NCBI GenBank assembly: GCA_003427395.1
Contig: BFEA01000194.1
Coordinates: 1,751,003-1,777,852, forward strand
Source of the DNA: Chara braunii
Taxonomy: Eukaryota > Streptophyta > Charophyceae > Charales > Characeae
Length of the DNA: 26,850 bases
Direction of reading: 5' to 3'
The position numbers and the translations under genes are program-made. The first letter of the stretch is position 1; each line of letters opens with the position of its first letter. The notes beneath the pieces are model-generated. The model saw only the letters and a list, made by a program, of their open reading frames with translations, was not told where the DNA came from and searched no databases. Shown here piece after piece: positions 1 through 9,152 of the stretch.

Positions 1-190
1 GGGAGCTAGTTCTCCTCTTGGCCTGAGCAGCAGGACAGAAGGGTCGAGCGTCGGTGAATCATTCATTGGCGGCAGTCGGGAAGTCTTTGCTGTGAGATGT
101 AACGTCCATGGATTCCTGAATTTTGCATCAACAGCAGTTGCTACCCTCAACGCATACAAGAAAATAAGGAAGTGCACAAGTAGTGGTGGC

Positions 191-221
<31 letters not shown>

Positions 222-972
222 CATCCATAATAGAGGCAAGTAAAAATGGAGACCACGCATGCTTTTTGGGGTAGGTACCCAATCACACGTGTTTAGTATG
301 TATGTATAAATTACGTACATCCATATACATGCAGGTATACCTATGTATGTATATGTTATGTACCTAATCAGGTACATCCATATATTATGCTTGTCTATGC
401 AGGTATACCAATGTATGTAGACGTTATGTACATATATACGAAACAGTTTGTCACAGCCCCTCGTTTGTTGTCCTCTTCTCCCTCTCTGCCTACGGTTTAC
501 CGGGCAGTTCTATTTGACGATATATACAGGTATATCTACTCTATATCTATATAGGTCCATCTCCTTCTGTTAGGAGCAGCACCTGCTGGCAATGAGGCCC
601 AACCACCACATAATATATAACTTCAGATTGTTTACAGTTTGTAGATAGCAAAGAAACAGACCTGTGGCAGTCCCATCTTTGGCCTTACTTAGGGCCGAGC
701 TCCACTACTTAACATTCACAAAGTATCTGGACTGTTTCGCAGACTAGATGCATTTGCAGTGATCCAACATTTTGAACGTGTCCTACCTCTTTCGGGTCCA
801 GATACATTTTTTCTCCTGTGTTGTGGAGCACAGGGTAATGGAAGGGGCCCAGTGCTCAAGGCTGAGATGGTCAAATGGAGTACGATGAAGACATTGGGGC
901 CATTCCATTACCCGGCTTTGGCTTGAGAGTGCTAGAGCACCCAAGCTGAGGAAAGAGGGTCCGGGATCCCAT
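1..972. other. Non-coding AT-rich flank
   Basis: I recognise no gene here. The stretch holds a 28-nt poly(A) run (191-218), an imperfect ~60-bp tandem duplication rich in gta/tac steps (about 313-432) and a short inverted repeat (833-851 against 895-913, about 17 of 19 positions pairing). The short open frames are low-complexity translations of these repeats and show no domain. The right edge meets the LINE fragment that starts near 973. Confidence 0.6.
313..432. repeat. Imperfect ~60-bp tandem duplication
   Basis: Two adjacent copies share the blocks tacatccatata, gcaggtatacc, atgtatgta and gttatgtac in the same order. The second copy carries an insertion between the first two blocks. It is a simple local duplication in AT-rich DNA, and no function is visible. 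Confidence 0.6.
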
Positions 973-1620
973 CACTTAAATGTCCCATTGAATTCCCTGA
1001 CACCCATTAAATGGTTTAAAGGGGTAAAGTCCAAACCGGCCAAGACCGCCTCACTCCAATGGCAGATCACCCATCGCTACCTACCCACAAACACATGGCT
1101 CATTGACCATACCCACCTGGAGCAGAAAGGCTTGGCCCTCCCTGGTGTCTGGCGTGCAAAAAAAGGTTTTCCTTCTCGAAAGGCTAATGAGACAATAGAA
1201 CATTTTTTTTTGCAGTGCCCAGCTTCAACCCTGACGTGGCGTGGGTGGGTTCGGATATGGAACCAGCTAGGCATGGATAGAGATTGGCCGTGGGAATGTA
1301 GAACCCTGCTAACTGGTCATTGGACCGCTCAAACCTCGACCTTTACGGCCAACTTATTTAAGGTCGGGAGGGATGCGGTCTTGTGGGCCATATGGCGTCG
1401 CAGATGCACTCTAGCACTTGAAGGCGCCCATGTGGAAAGAGGCGAGATGATGGACATGATTTTAAGACATGATAGAAACATCAATCAGAGCCCAGTGGAA
1501 AAAAATTGTACAAGCAATGATAGCCCTCACAAAAAGATCGGACATTGTCCAAAAACTACATGAATTCTGCATGGACTGGCTAGGGGGAGAACAGGGAGGA
1601 TAGATAGCAAAGATTCAGTG
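973..1620 (+). pseudogene. Truncated LINE ORF2 C-terminus with zf-RVT remnant
   Basis: This is a 5'-truncated fragment of the C-terminal part of a LINE ORF2, carrying the reverse-transcriptase-associated zinc-binding (zf-RVT) region. It aligns along its length with the C-terminus of the LINE on the opposite strand (14300-13447). Shared blocks include KWF-G-K, ASLQWQI-HR, LPTN, LEQK, ETIEH-FLQCP and DWLG. In the displayed frame the first two zinc cysteines are lost, but a one-base loss near 1141 and a one-base gain near 1170 explain this: between them the other frame reads PWCLAC, matching PWCNSC in the minus-strand copy. A further frameshift near 1470 moves the tail into another frame that runs to about 1610. 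Nothing upstream of 973 matches, as expected of a dead-on-arrival copy or a recombination remnant. It is a different copy from the one at 13-22 kb. Confidence 0.8.
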
Positions 1621-2370
1621 GGATGGCTAGCACTTGGATGACAACGATCGGTTGGACACATCGCAGAAAAACTACCGATTGACCTTCCACAATTGGACTG
1701 CAATTCCTAGCCACATCCCACTCCCCCTTGCCTCTGAATTCCCTGACCTATTCCCCTTACCCAACAATGTCTTGATTGAATTGATCTGGTATGGCCTTGA
1801 CACAGGGTAACCTCTCCAACAGTGACTGAACCGATCATGATGGATAAGGGTATAGGGAGGACTGATAGTCTGCCCCAATCGCCCCCTAGAAGCAGAACCC
1901 GCCTCCCCGCCTCCTTGCACATCAGACCGGTCCACTGAAGACACGGTCGGAATTTTGGTACCTTAGCATGCAAAGGAGAGCTAATTAATGATGGTTGTCA
2001 AACACTCGCTCAATCCTGCATAGTTAATCCCCTTAGGATCTCAGGGTAATCAATGTTGGCAGGCGAAGTTCACGATCTCAAAGGAAAAGGGAGGCTTTTA
2101 AAAAACAAAGGAAGGGGGGTGGGACTAGTTTCTCAGCAGCAGATATCTGGCGCCTGGTGCAAGGGTGAAAAGGTTTCCTCCCCTTCCTTAACAACCTGCA
2201 CAGTCAATCCTCTGGTGACCAGAGCAATCAATGCTGGCAGGTTTCACAATCAGTCAACTTCTCTTGATCCAGTCTGCATCTATTCTGCAATGCATTCTGT
2301 AAAGGGACGCTGGACCCGTTTTCCAGCAGGTGATGCTCCCCACCAATAGATGGAGCCTCCCCCCCGAGTG
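1621..2370. other. Non-coding stretch with an imperfect direct repeat
   Basis: No gene is recognised. The segment contains an imperfect ~66-bp direct repeat, 2011-2076 against 2191-2256 (offset 180), sharing cctgca, aatcc, caatcaatg and tggcagg in order. The short open frames on both strands lack recognisable domains. Confidence 0.5.
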
Positions 2371-2481
2371 CTACAGTCTTCCCCCGAATACAACGTACGG
2401 TCATTATAGCTGAATTACGACTGAAAGATACCCCAAATTCAGGTATAATGACCGTACGTTGTATTCGGGGGAAGATTGTAG
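2371..2481. repeat. Perfect-type hairpin / small foldback element (copy 1)
   Basis: Bases 2371-2416 and 2436-2481 are reverse complements over 46 positions with only two mismatches, separated by a 19-nt loop. The loop contains gactgaaagatacccc, which recurs with one change at the decayed copy at 9153-9236, so this is a mobile or repeated unit rather than a chance palindrome. No protein is encoded. It could be a tiny MITE or a stem-loop belonging to the Penelope-like element's flank. Confidence 0.8.
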
Positions 2482-2634
2482 TGGTGTATGGCCCTGTCAG
2501 CACCACTAGCACCGCGGGAGTGTATGTGTTTTATTATAAAAAAAAAAAAAAAACACCACTGCTCACTAGGATGATGCTATATTACTGTATTGAATGGAAC
2601 AAAATTGCACTGTAGAACCATTCACTAACTTCTT
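2482..2634. other. Spacer with A16 run
   Basis: Short non-coding spacer between the hairpin and the left pseudo-LTR. It holds a 16-nt poly(A) run at 2538-2553 and no other structure that I can see. Confidence 0.5.
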
Positions 2635-3187
2635 CACAATAACAATAAAAAGGTGACTTCGGACTTTACTCTCATAGCAAAAAGTACACCTTCACCGCCG
2701 GAAAAACACACCAGCGCTCAAACCTTTTGTCCTTGCTGCTCAGCTCGAGAGGAGAAAGACTCCTGAATGTAGACACTCTATACTACCCGATCTACCCAAC
2801 TCCCCAAAATTTACCGTTTGCCCGCGTGCCAGTGCCGCCACGGGCCGGTAACATTTCTCACTGCCTTTCTGGATAAAAATCATTTAACCCCCAAAAAATC
2901 CTCAAAAATTTCCTTTTCTAACTCGCTTGGGCGCGCCGCCAAGGGTCGGTAGCACTCTCGCTGCTTCTGGAGGTATATAGTACTTCAAAATTCGAAAAAA
3001 GCATTTTTCGAAAAAATAAAATAGAAATTCACACTGCCGAAAAAATTGGCAAACCAGGCATGTACGTGGTCTCGCGTGACCGATGTTATCACAGTCCCCC
3101 TCGGAGGTACGATTTCTTCATCCGTTTCTGGCTATTTTCTTACGGAGGCTCCTGCGAGTGCCTCTCCGCCTGAACTTCCTCACCCTC
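2635..3187 (-). repeat. Downstream pseudo-LTR of the Penelope-like element
   Basis: Direct repeat of the 8590-9151 segment. Homology begins at cacaataacaataaaaagg and ends around the last codons of the RT frame, with scattered substitutions and small indels. Because the element reads on the minus strand, this copy is the 3' one, and the RT stop codon (3180-3182) lies just inside it. Pseudo-LTRs of this type are typical of Penelope-like elements and are thought to arise from tandem head-to-tail insertion. No hammerhead ribozyme core was found in it by eye. Confidence 0.85.
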
Positions 3188-4538
3188 CCTCCCCGTTTTT
3201 TTCTTCCCCGTCCTCGTCCCAATTCAAAATGTGCAAGCACATTTCTTGCCAAAAAACACTGTTTTCTCTTCTAGCTGCTTTCTTTATTGCATCCTCGAAC
3301 AATTCCCTTGGGTATCCAATTACCTTCAGCTCCTTGCTCAAAGTCACAAGGCTCCACCAGGTCGTAACTTTCGAGTTGGTATTATCAATCAGCCTGCAAA
3401 TGGTGTTAAAGATCGCTGTAAATTTATGTACGCTGGGTGCATATGAGTCAAAATCCCTCAAGGTTATGAACCGACCCTTCTCTCCTCTCCAGATCGTTTC
3501 CAAATTCTTGAATTTGTGCAGCGTATATATCTATGCAGGTCTGTCTACCACAATCATTTGTGTCTCCAAATACTCTAGTATCCCATTACCACCATCTGTT
3601 CTCTCAAGTAACAGATCCTNATGGTAGCATTGATCAATCCTGTCAGATGTGTATAAGAGACAGGGTCTGTCTACCACAATCATTTGTGTCTCCAAATACT
3701 CTAGTATCCCATTACCACCATCTGTTCTCTCAAGTAACAGATCCTTATGGTAGCATTGATCAATCCTGTCCAACAGTTCTTCCATTTCTTTTTTGCCTCT
3801 GTGTCGCCTTGAATCATACCACCCGATTNACAGCAGGTCATNNACAAACCTTCCCCCGTCAATGCATCTTGCATCACATCCAAGGGATGTGATAAATTGG
3901 TGTTCCGCAAACATACACATTATGTTGGCCAAGGGTGGACTCGCCCTCCCTCCCATTGGGATNCCAACTNTCTGCTGCATTAGCTGTTCCNNCGAGTAGA
4001 AGAANGTGTTGTTAAGNTGNAATTNCGTTAGGACTATCAATCCATTCATCAGTACAGATTTCCATCCAGATTCATTGTGTGATTTTCCAAAAGTAGCTTT
4101 CTTTCCTCTGATCTTCAGTCGAATCCAGTTGTGACCTTGATCCCGGAAATGTTGCACAATCCAATTTACTGCTTTAATGATTTCACCGTGCGGTAGCTTA
4201 GTGAACATTTCTTTCACATCATATGTTCTTGCTGTGATACGGCAGCTCTCACCCAGTGATTCATTGGCTTGTTTGTTGCATTTCTCAATCTTTTCTTTCA
4301 GACTCTTTGCACCCTCAATGTTCAAGTGCCTTATCCTTAGTGTTTTTATCATAAAATTCAAACTCTGCGACAAATATCTCATTGCACACTTGATGGGACT
4401 AAGAAATGACGGTACAATAAGTCTTTTCTTATCCAAGTCTTTATCCTTCGACAGTATATAAGCCTGTTGCAGCTTTCCTTTCTGGTCCCATTTTGCCATC
4501 TTCGTGAGTTTTTTATCCTGATATTCCTTCTTCATTCT
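3180..4538 (-). pseudogene. Penelope-like reverse transcriptase (broken, with assembly artefact)
   Basis: Reverse transcriptase that would copy the element RNA onto a nicked chromosomal end. Visible landmarks are a region with IVPSF (about 4410), motif A region YDVKEMFTKL (about 4194-4227), motif B region PMGGRASPPLANI (about 3923-3965), motif C as RFV-x-DLL-x-IG (3826-3853) and a thumb-like C-terminus with LGYPR-like VIGYPREL (about 3300). The second residue before the Asp of motif C is undetermined because of Ns; NAT would be Asp if N were g, giving the usual xDD. The frame is continuous down to an in-frame TAG near 3530 and then stays open to the stop at 3180-3182. It enters by a frameshift at a seven-G run (4548-4554) from the upstream piece. 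About 42 codons between 3539 and 3770 are a spurious duplication around a sequencing adapter. Confidence 0.8.
3539..3770. other. Nextera/Tn5 adapter and duplicated flank (assembly artefact)
   Basis: Bases 3645-3663 are exactly the 19-bp Tn5 mosaic end used in Nextera libraries. The 106 bp before it (3539-3644) are repeated after it (3665-3770), identical except for an N at 3620 where the second copy has t. Adapter plus one copy adds 126 bp, a multiple of three, so the RT frame stays open and gains a false tandem block including residues CLLYTS encoded by the adapter. This is a library or assembly error, not a biological insertion. Confidence 0.97.
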
Positions 4539-4540
4539 TC

Positions 4541-5687
4541 TCAGAACACCCCCCCTTCCTCAGTGATTTTTTTATACCCATCATTATTATTGTAGGTTTT
4601 TTTCATTGCCCTCTCATATAGCACTGGGCATTCAAGCACTGTAGCCCCTGGGTTCCTGTCAAGTGGTGAGAATACAAGTCCCATGAAGGCTTGCTTCAGT
4701 ACCAACACATACTCTGTGTCGAATCCGCCCGAATTCCTAGCGTTTGTGCCATATTCTTTCCAGTTTACCTGAAATTTCCAGTTCTCATTCATGCATCGTA
4801 TCTTTTTTAGAGGTTCCAAGGCCTCATTGCATGCGAAATTCACTTCTTTTGCAGTGAGTAAATTACCAGGCACAGGAACATTCTTCGCATTGCTTACCCA
4901 CTCTTTTATCCCCTCGACCTCCCCAAGTCTAACTTGGACGTGCCCGTCGCAACGTGGCAGGTCAAATGCTTTGCAAGTGCAGGACCATCCACTTCCTCTT
5001 ACAAAGCGCTGGTGGTTATGTAGGATCTCCCCAACAGACTTTCGTTTCTGCCAGACAGTTCTCATCCTACCAATCATCAAGCTAGACAGGTTCGCCGACA
5101 CAATCTTATCATGAAGCCATGTCTTAATTTACTGTGTATTTTTCCTTTGCTTATCGTTTTCACATACGGTAATTTTACCGTGATCCTATGCCTCGGGTTA
5201 ATACCAAAACGCTGCTTAGTGATCCTTGTCAGCAATCCCCTAATGATTTGTCTCCCTCTCACTGCGTTAAGTAATTTAACCCCACCATTTAGTTCCACGA
5301 ACTCATCCAAACTTTTTTTGTACAAAGTTTTCCTTTTCCATGGGGCACGGAGCAAGTTAGTCACTTCAGCCTTTGCCATTTCTGATCGGTTCTTTGTTTT
5401 TACAAGCTTTACAATGCTCAATTTCCCTCCCTGTTGGATGAACAGTTTCGCATCCTTCATTAACATTTTCTTTCCTGCCTTCTCTATAATACTTGAACCG
5501 AAGAGTAATTTTACCAACCCCCAAGCATTCAACCATTGTTGTCCATTATTATTTATAGTACTCAGATTTTTAATATTCCCTGCTTTCTTAAGGATTTTCA
5601 GTAGACTAGGTTCCCCTTCTATTTTCAGTTGTTCACATTCAAACAGAATGACGTTTTTGTGCCTATACTGCACATCTTTGTCCTTAG
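4541..5687 (-). pseudogene. Penelope-like element linker region with Cys/His cluster
   Basis: Central part of the element polyprotein, between the nuclease and the RT. It is split into two open pieces. The first runs from the TAG at 5689 to about 5120, is Lys-rich and has no domain I can name. The second runs from about 5115 to 4541 in another frame. The second piece carries a C-x-C-x7-C-x2-H cluster in SCTCKAFDLPRCDGHV (about 4940-4990), which could bind zinc, although this is inference. The frame change near 5120 and the next one at the G7 run (4548-4554) look like one-base indels. The upstream piece is in the same frame as the GIY-YIG domain across the TAG, so these were probably one long protein. 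Confidence 0.65.
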
Positions 5688-5688
5688 T

Positions 5689-6153
5689 CTACTTTCTTGG
5701 TTTCCTCCTTGTCGGCTTCTTCGCTTTCTTGGTATTTAAATCCGGGTTATTAGCCCCAATGATAAAGGATTTCATGCTTGACAAGGGATTCTTACTTCCA
5801 AACCACACAGGTGTAGCAACGTAGTTAGCTTGTTCAACCTTCTTCAACCATCTATGCAATTTTTGCTTAGGTGCAGTTTGAGTCACATGCATGTGTTCTT
5901 TCCATCTATTTTGGAGTGCCTTCTCGGTTTTTACTACGTATGTTAGTTTAAAGAACGGGGAAATCATAATGTACACGCATGAGTCAGCATTCAATATCTT
6001 CTCCCTTTCTTCCGGTTTCATTCCCAACCAATATCGGGAATACGCTCTTCCCCATTTGATATCACCCCTCATACACAGCCATAAGACAAACAATCTCTTC
6101 ATGCGTTGAACTTCCTCATTGATCAGCGAGCCTAAGTCTCCCTGAAGCTTCAC
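5689..6153 (-). pseudogene. GIY-YIG-like endonuclease domain of the Penelope-like element
   Basis: Predicted DNA-nicking domain that would open the target site for RT priming. The signature is CVYIMISP (GIY position) followed by LTYVVKTEK (YIG position) about 12 residues later, then NRWKEH carrying the expected catalytic Arg. Near the C-terminus GANNPDLN resembles the conserved Asn block, followed by a basic tail rich in Lys and Arg. Two points argue for decay: the YVG glycine is Val, and I cannot find a clear catalytic Glu in the usual place before that Asn block. No ATG is obvious at the left edge; upstream residues resembling the same protein lie in another frame near 6190, so a frameshift probably separates this domain from the N-terminal ORF. 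An in-frame TAG (5689-5691) separates it from the linker. Confidence 0.7.
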
Positions 6154-6197
6154 TAATCTCTTGTAGAGCCTCAGAATTGATCTCTTGCTCGCATTGC

Positions 6198-7531
6198 CTA
6201 GTTTCCCGCAATGTCGTCTTCTTCCTCTGACTTCTCGTCAGGATTTGAGCTGGAGCTGTTGTCTGATACATGAGTCTCTGCTTCACTCTCTTTGGCCTCT
6301 GCATCTTCTTTCTCTTCACTTTTCTCCATCTTCATGAGTACTTCGAAGTCTAGACGTGCGAGCTCCCAAACTCCCGCTTCCTTCCTCTTGTATGTAACCC
6401 CTCTCTTTTTGCATAATTCCTGCACTTTCGTGTAGTGCATGGCATCGTAGTAGATCACCCTGTCCTTGAAATACAACCCAAATGTACAGTCTCCGATCTT
6501 TCCGTTTGTCTCACCCTCTTCATCCCCTTCTGTGTGCTCCTCCTGCTCATCTCCTATATGAGCCTTCTCCTTCCTGCTCTCTTTGTCCTCAGTTGGCTTG
6601 GTTTCCTTGCTGCCCCCGCTGCTTTCTCTCCCTTTTGCAGCCAGAATTTCCAAGAGTAGGTCCTTCAGTTGCGCTACTTCCTTCAAGTTGTCGGCCGAAT
6701 CATCAATCTTAGCTCCTAAATTCTGCACTACTGCATCCCCCTCCTTCCCACTGTCATCAGAGAAGATTTCCCCAGGCTTCTTACCTCTACTCCGCCTCTT
6801 TAGTACACTAGTTCTTGATTTGGTTTTATTGTTTCCAACTCGAGCCGGGGAGGTTCGCTCCCTTTTTTGTTTTTCGCTACTGGAGCTTTCCCGCAGCTCC
6901 CTCAATTCCTTCTCCATCCTTAGCATTCTTAATTCTTTTACCTCCGCCTCTTTCAATTTTGATTTTTTCTCTACGTCCTCCAGTTTCGCTGTCAGAATCC
7001 GCAGCGAATTCCCAAAGTTTTCTGCCACCCATTTCTTCATACTATCTTGCTTTCCCTTCACCGATACCTTCGTCTTTCCCTTCTCTCGTGCACCATGCTT
7101 TTTTCCTTGTTCCTTTGTCTCACCTTTCCCTTTCGCTTTCTTCTTCTCGCTCTCTTCTTGCACGGCCTTCAGTCTCGCGATCTCATCCTGATCTTTTTTC
7201 CTTGCTTCTTCCACAGCTTCCTTCAGCTTTAGCTTGTCGATAAAATCAGCTTGCTCCTTGGTAAAGAATGCGCGAGGCTGATAGTTCCCGCCGTTACTGC
7301 GCCCGTAACCTTGGTTATACTGACCGGGATTGCTCGTAGACCTCCTTGTCCATTCCACTGAAGTGGAGGAGGTGCCGCCGTGTACCCCTGCTGAATTGGC
7401 GGATAACCGTACGGCGCTGCTTGATATGGCTGCTGGTAAAACCTGTTCGACACTTGGAATGGTGCAGTTGGGGGTTGATATGTCGATCCCGGCATCACGC
7501 CAGGTGGGGGAGGGGGTGGAGCGTTCTCCAT
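6198..7531 (-). pseudogene. N-terminal ORF of the Penelope-like element (P/Q/Y-rich, coiled coil)
   Basis: The most plausible start is the ATG at 7531, which opens with MENAPPPPPP followed by a Pro/Gln/Tyr/Gly-rich segment of roughly 60 residues. A frameshift near 7335-7340 then moves into the frame that runs to 6198. After it come a GQYNQGYGRSNGGNY stretch, the conserved-looking block RAFFTKEQADFIDKLKLKEA, a long Lys/Glu/Arg-rich region likely to form coiled coils (about 7250-6880), a basic and Ser-rich part, an acidic stretch and a compact C-terminal block KVQELCKKRGVTYKRKEAG that faintly resembles a SAP helix-turn-helix. The tail is acidic. I infer an RNA-binding or assembly role similar to a LINE ORF1 or Gag. 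Nothing in the sequence proves this. The protein may have been fused to the nuclease-RT. Confidence 0.6.
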
Positions 7532-8044
7532 CCAGTATCTGCCGCAATTCAACCACCGCCCTCTAGCTCTTCCACGTCCTTGGGCCCGCATGCGTACCAA
7601 TGGTTCCCGTGCCTATCCCAACAGATCCTCTTGCTTCTCGCAACTTCGCGCAGTATGTAAGCTACACTCCTGCCTGTTTCAATCACTTACCGGTCTTGCC
7701 GAATTATATTCCCACCGACTCTTACCGTCCTTCGTACTTCATTGCGAGTTAGGAGCAACGTACGTGCTGACATCTCCCCCTCTCATATTCCGACCAATCC
7801 ACCTCATCTACCCTCGTAGTTCATCTTCACTCTAACCTCCGTTATTATCCCTCTTCACACATACCTTCAAATTCCACTATGCATGAGTTCTGATACACGC
7901 CCACCTACTACTATTTTGCCCCGTAATCGGCACTTCTCCCACACCTTCATTTTCCCGTTATGCCACCTGCTATGTCATCCCCCCTAAGCTGACGTGGCCA
8001 CATCCAATCGCTACGTCCTTATCAACACGCAGTTGTACACGTGT

Positions 8045-8330
8045 CCCAATCGCCCCCCCTATTTTTTAGATCTTCGATTAGCATCACAACCCAACTCCAT
8101 TCATCATGCCCTGCACTGATGCGTCTTCCCACAATCATTCATCCTTATGTACGTGTAGCCGCACCACGTGCCTAACGTGGCTTCGTCCCTTCATCCCAAT
8201 CGCCCCCGTACTTAGATCTTCGACCAGCAACACAGGCCAACGCCGTTCCCCGTGCGCCGTACTGATGTATCTTCCCAAACTCAACACGTAGTCGTACCAC
8301 GCGACTTCTCCCCCTATCGCACCCCCAGTC
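8045..8330. repeat. ~150-bp tandem repeat in the element leader
   Basis: Two adjacent units with offset 150 share cccaatcgcccccc, agatcttcgaYYagca, actgatgYRtcttccca and an acgtgYagccgYaccacg-type segment in the same order. They are diverged by substitutions and small gaps. Confidence 0.7.
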
Positions 8331-8537
8331 GTCTCAACGAACAGCCCCTTATGCTCGAACTAGCATCAAGCGCCGTACTGGCTGGAGAGAACGTATGAAG
8401 AAAGCAACCTCGTCATGGTCCTTGATACCATCGCCGAGCAAGACCAAGTACCCACCTAGCTACGTAAACTCAATACGACAATACAATACATGGATACAAA
8501 TGCAAGACATCCTCATCCATACAAGGTACGGACGGCA

Positions 8538-8580
8538 CTGTAAGATCGTGCCCAAGCTTACTGCGAGGTCGATCTTACAG
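8538..8580. repeat. 11-bp inverted repeat beside the pseudo-LTR
   Basis: The sequence ctgtaagatcg at 8538-8548 is perfectly complementary to cgatcttacag at 8570-8580, with a 21-nt loop. It ends nine bases before the start of pseudo-LTR homology, so it could mark an insertion junction or form an RNA stem. No ribozyme core is present. Confidence 0.6.
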
Positions 8581-8589
8581 TTCTCATGG

Positions 8590-9151
8590 CACAATAACAA
8601 TAAAAAGGTGACTTCAGACTTTACTCTCACAGCAAAAAGTACACCTTCACCGCCGGGAAAACACACCAGCGCTCGAACCTTCTGTCCTTGCTGCTCAGCT
8701 CGAGAGGAGAAAGACTCCTGAATGTAGACACTATATACTACCCGATCTACCCAACTCCCCAAAATTTACCGTTCGCCCGTCCGCGTGCAAGCGCCGCCAC
8801 GGGCCGGTAACATTCCCACTGCCTTTCTGGATAAAAATCATTTAACCCCCAAAAAATCCTCAAAAATTTCCTTTTCTAACTCGCTTGGGCGCGCCGCCAA
8901 GGGCCGGTAGCACTCTCACTGCTTCTGGAGGTATATACTTCAAAATTCGAAAAAAGCATTTTCCAAAAAAATAAAATAGAAATTCACACTGCCGAAAAAA
9001 TGGGCAAACCAGGCATGTACGTGGTCTCGCGTGGCCGATGTTATCACAGTCACCCTCGGAGGTACGATTTCTTCATCCGTTTTTGGCCATTTTCTTACGG
9101 AGGCTCCTGCTAGTGCCTCTCATGTGCCTCTCCGCCTGAACTTCTTCACCC
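8590..9151 (-). repeat. Upstream pseudo-LTR of the Penelope-like element
   Basis: This is the second copy of the 2635-3187 repeat, at an offset of 5955 at its left end. It matches base for base apart from scattered substitutions and an ~11-bp duplication (catgtgcctct) near 9120. In element orientation it is the 5' copy and presumably contributes the promoter. Its plus-strand right end corresponds to the last RT codons, as expected if an upstream tandem copy of the element was truncated there. The decayed hairpin copy starts immediately after it. Confidence 0.85.
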
Positions 9152-9152
9152 C

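Larger units (their letters stand above)
7532..8589 (-). other. Leader of the Penelope-like element
   Basis: Between the upstream pseudo-LTR and the first ORF there is about 1.05 kb of C-rich (plus-strand) DNA without a credible gene. It includes two ~150-bp tandem units (8045-8194 and 8195-8330) and, next to the pseudo-LTR, an 11-bp inverted repeat (8538-8548 with 8570-8580). It would be transcribed as a 5' leader and may hold promoter or translation signals, though no TATA box can be assigned with confidence. Confidence 0.5.
2635..9151 (-). mobile_element. Penelope-like retroelement (permuted GIY-YIG/RT, Chlamys-like)
   Basis: Minus-strand retroelement of about 6.5 kb bounded by two ~555-bp direct repeats (2635-3187 and 8590-9151). 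In element order there is a pseudo-LTR, a leader, a low-complexity and coiled-coil ORF, a GIY-YIG-like domain, a Cys/His linker, a reverse transcriptase and a second pseudo-LTR. The RT shows YDVKEMFTKL (motif A region) and IPMGGRASPPLANI (motif B region), the style of Penelope-type RTs rather than LTR or LINE enzymes. The nuclease lies N-terminal to the RT, the permuted order known for the Chlamys clade; classical Penelope elements have it C-terminal. There is no LTR-type integrase, protease or RNase H. Several frameshifts and stops make this copy inactive as assembled. The family call rests on motif recognition and architecture, not on a phylogeny. Confidence 0.8.

Noticed and set aside
2635-3187. 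Hammerhead ribozyme in the pseudo-LTR
   Set aside because: These occur in many Penelope-like elements, so I searched both copies by eye on both strands. A cggatgaag segment near 3118 is the closest, but no ctgaNga core with a paired GAAA was found. A covariance search (Infernal) would be decisive.
5111-5824. 237-residue plus-strand ORF
   Set aside because: It is antisense to the element's linker. The minus strand has domain-level support and this frame has none.
6583-7191. Plus-strand Ser/Phe/Leu-rich ORF
   Set aside because: It mirrors the Lys/Glu-rich coiled-coil coding on the minus strand; its composition is fully explained by that.
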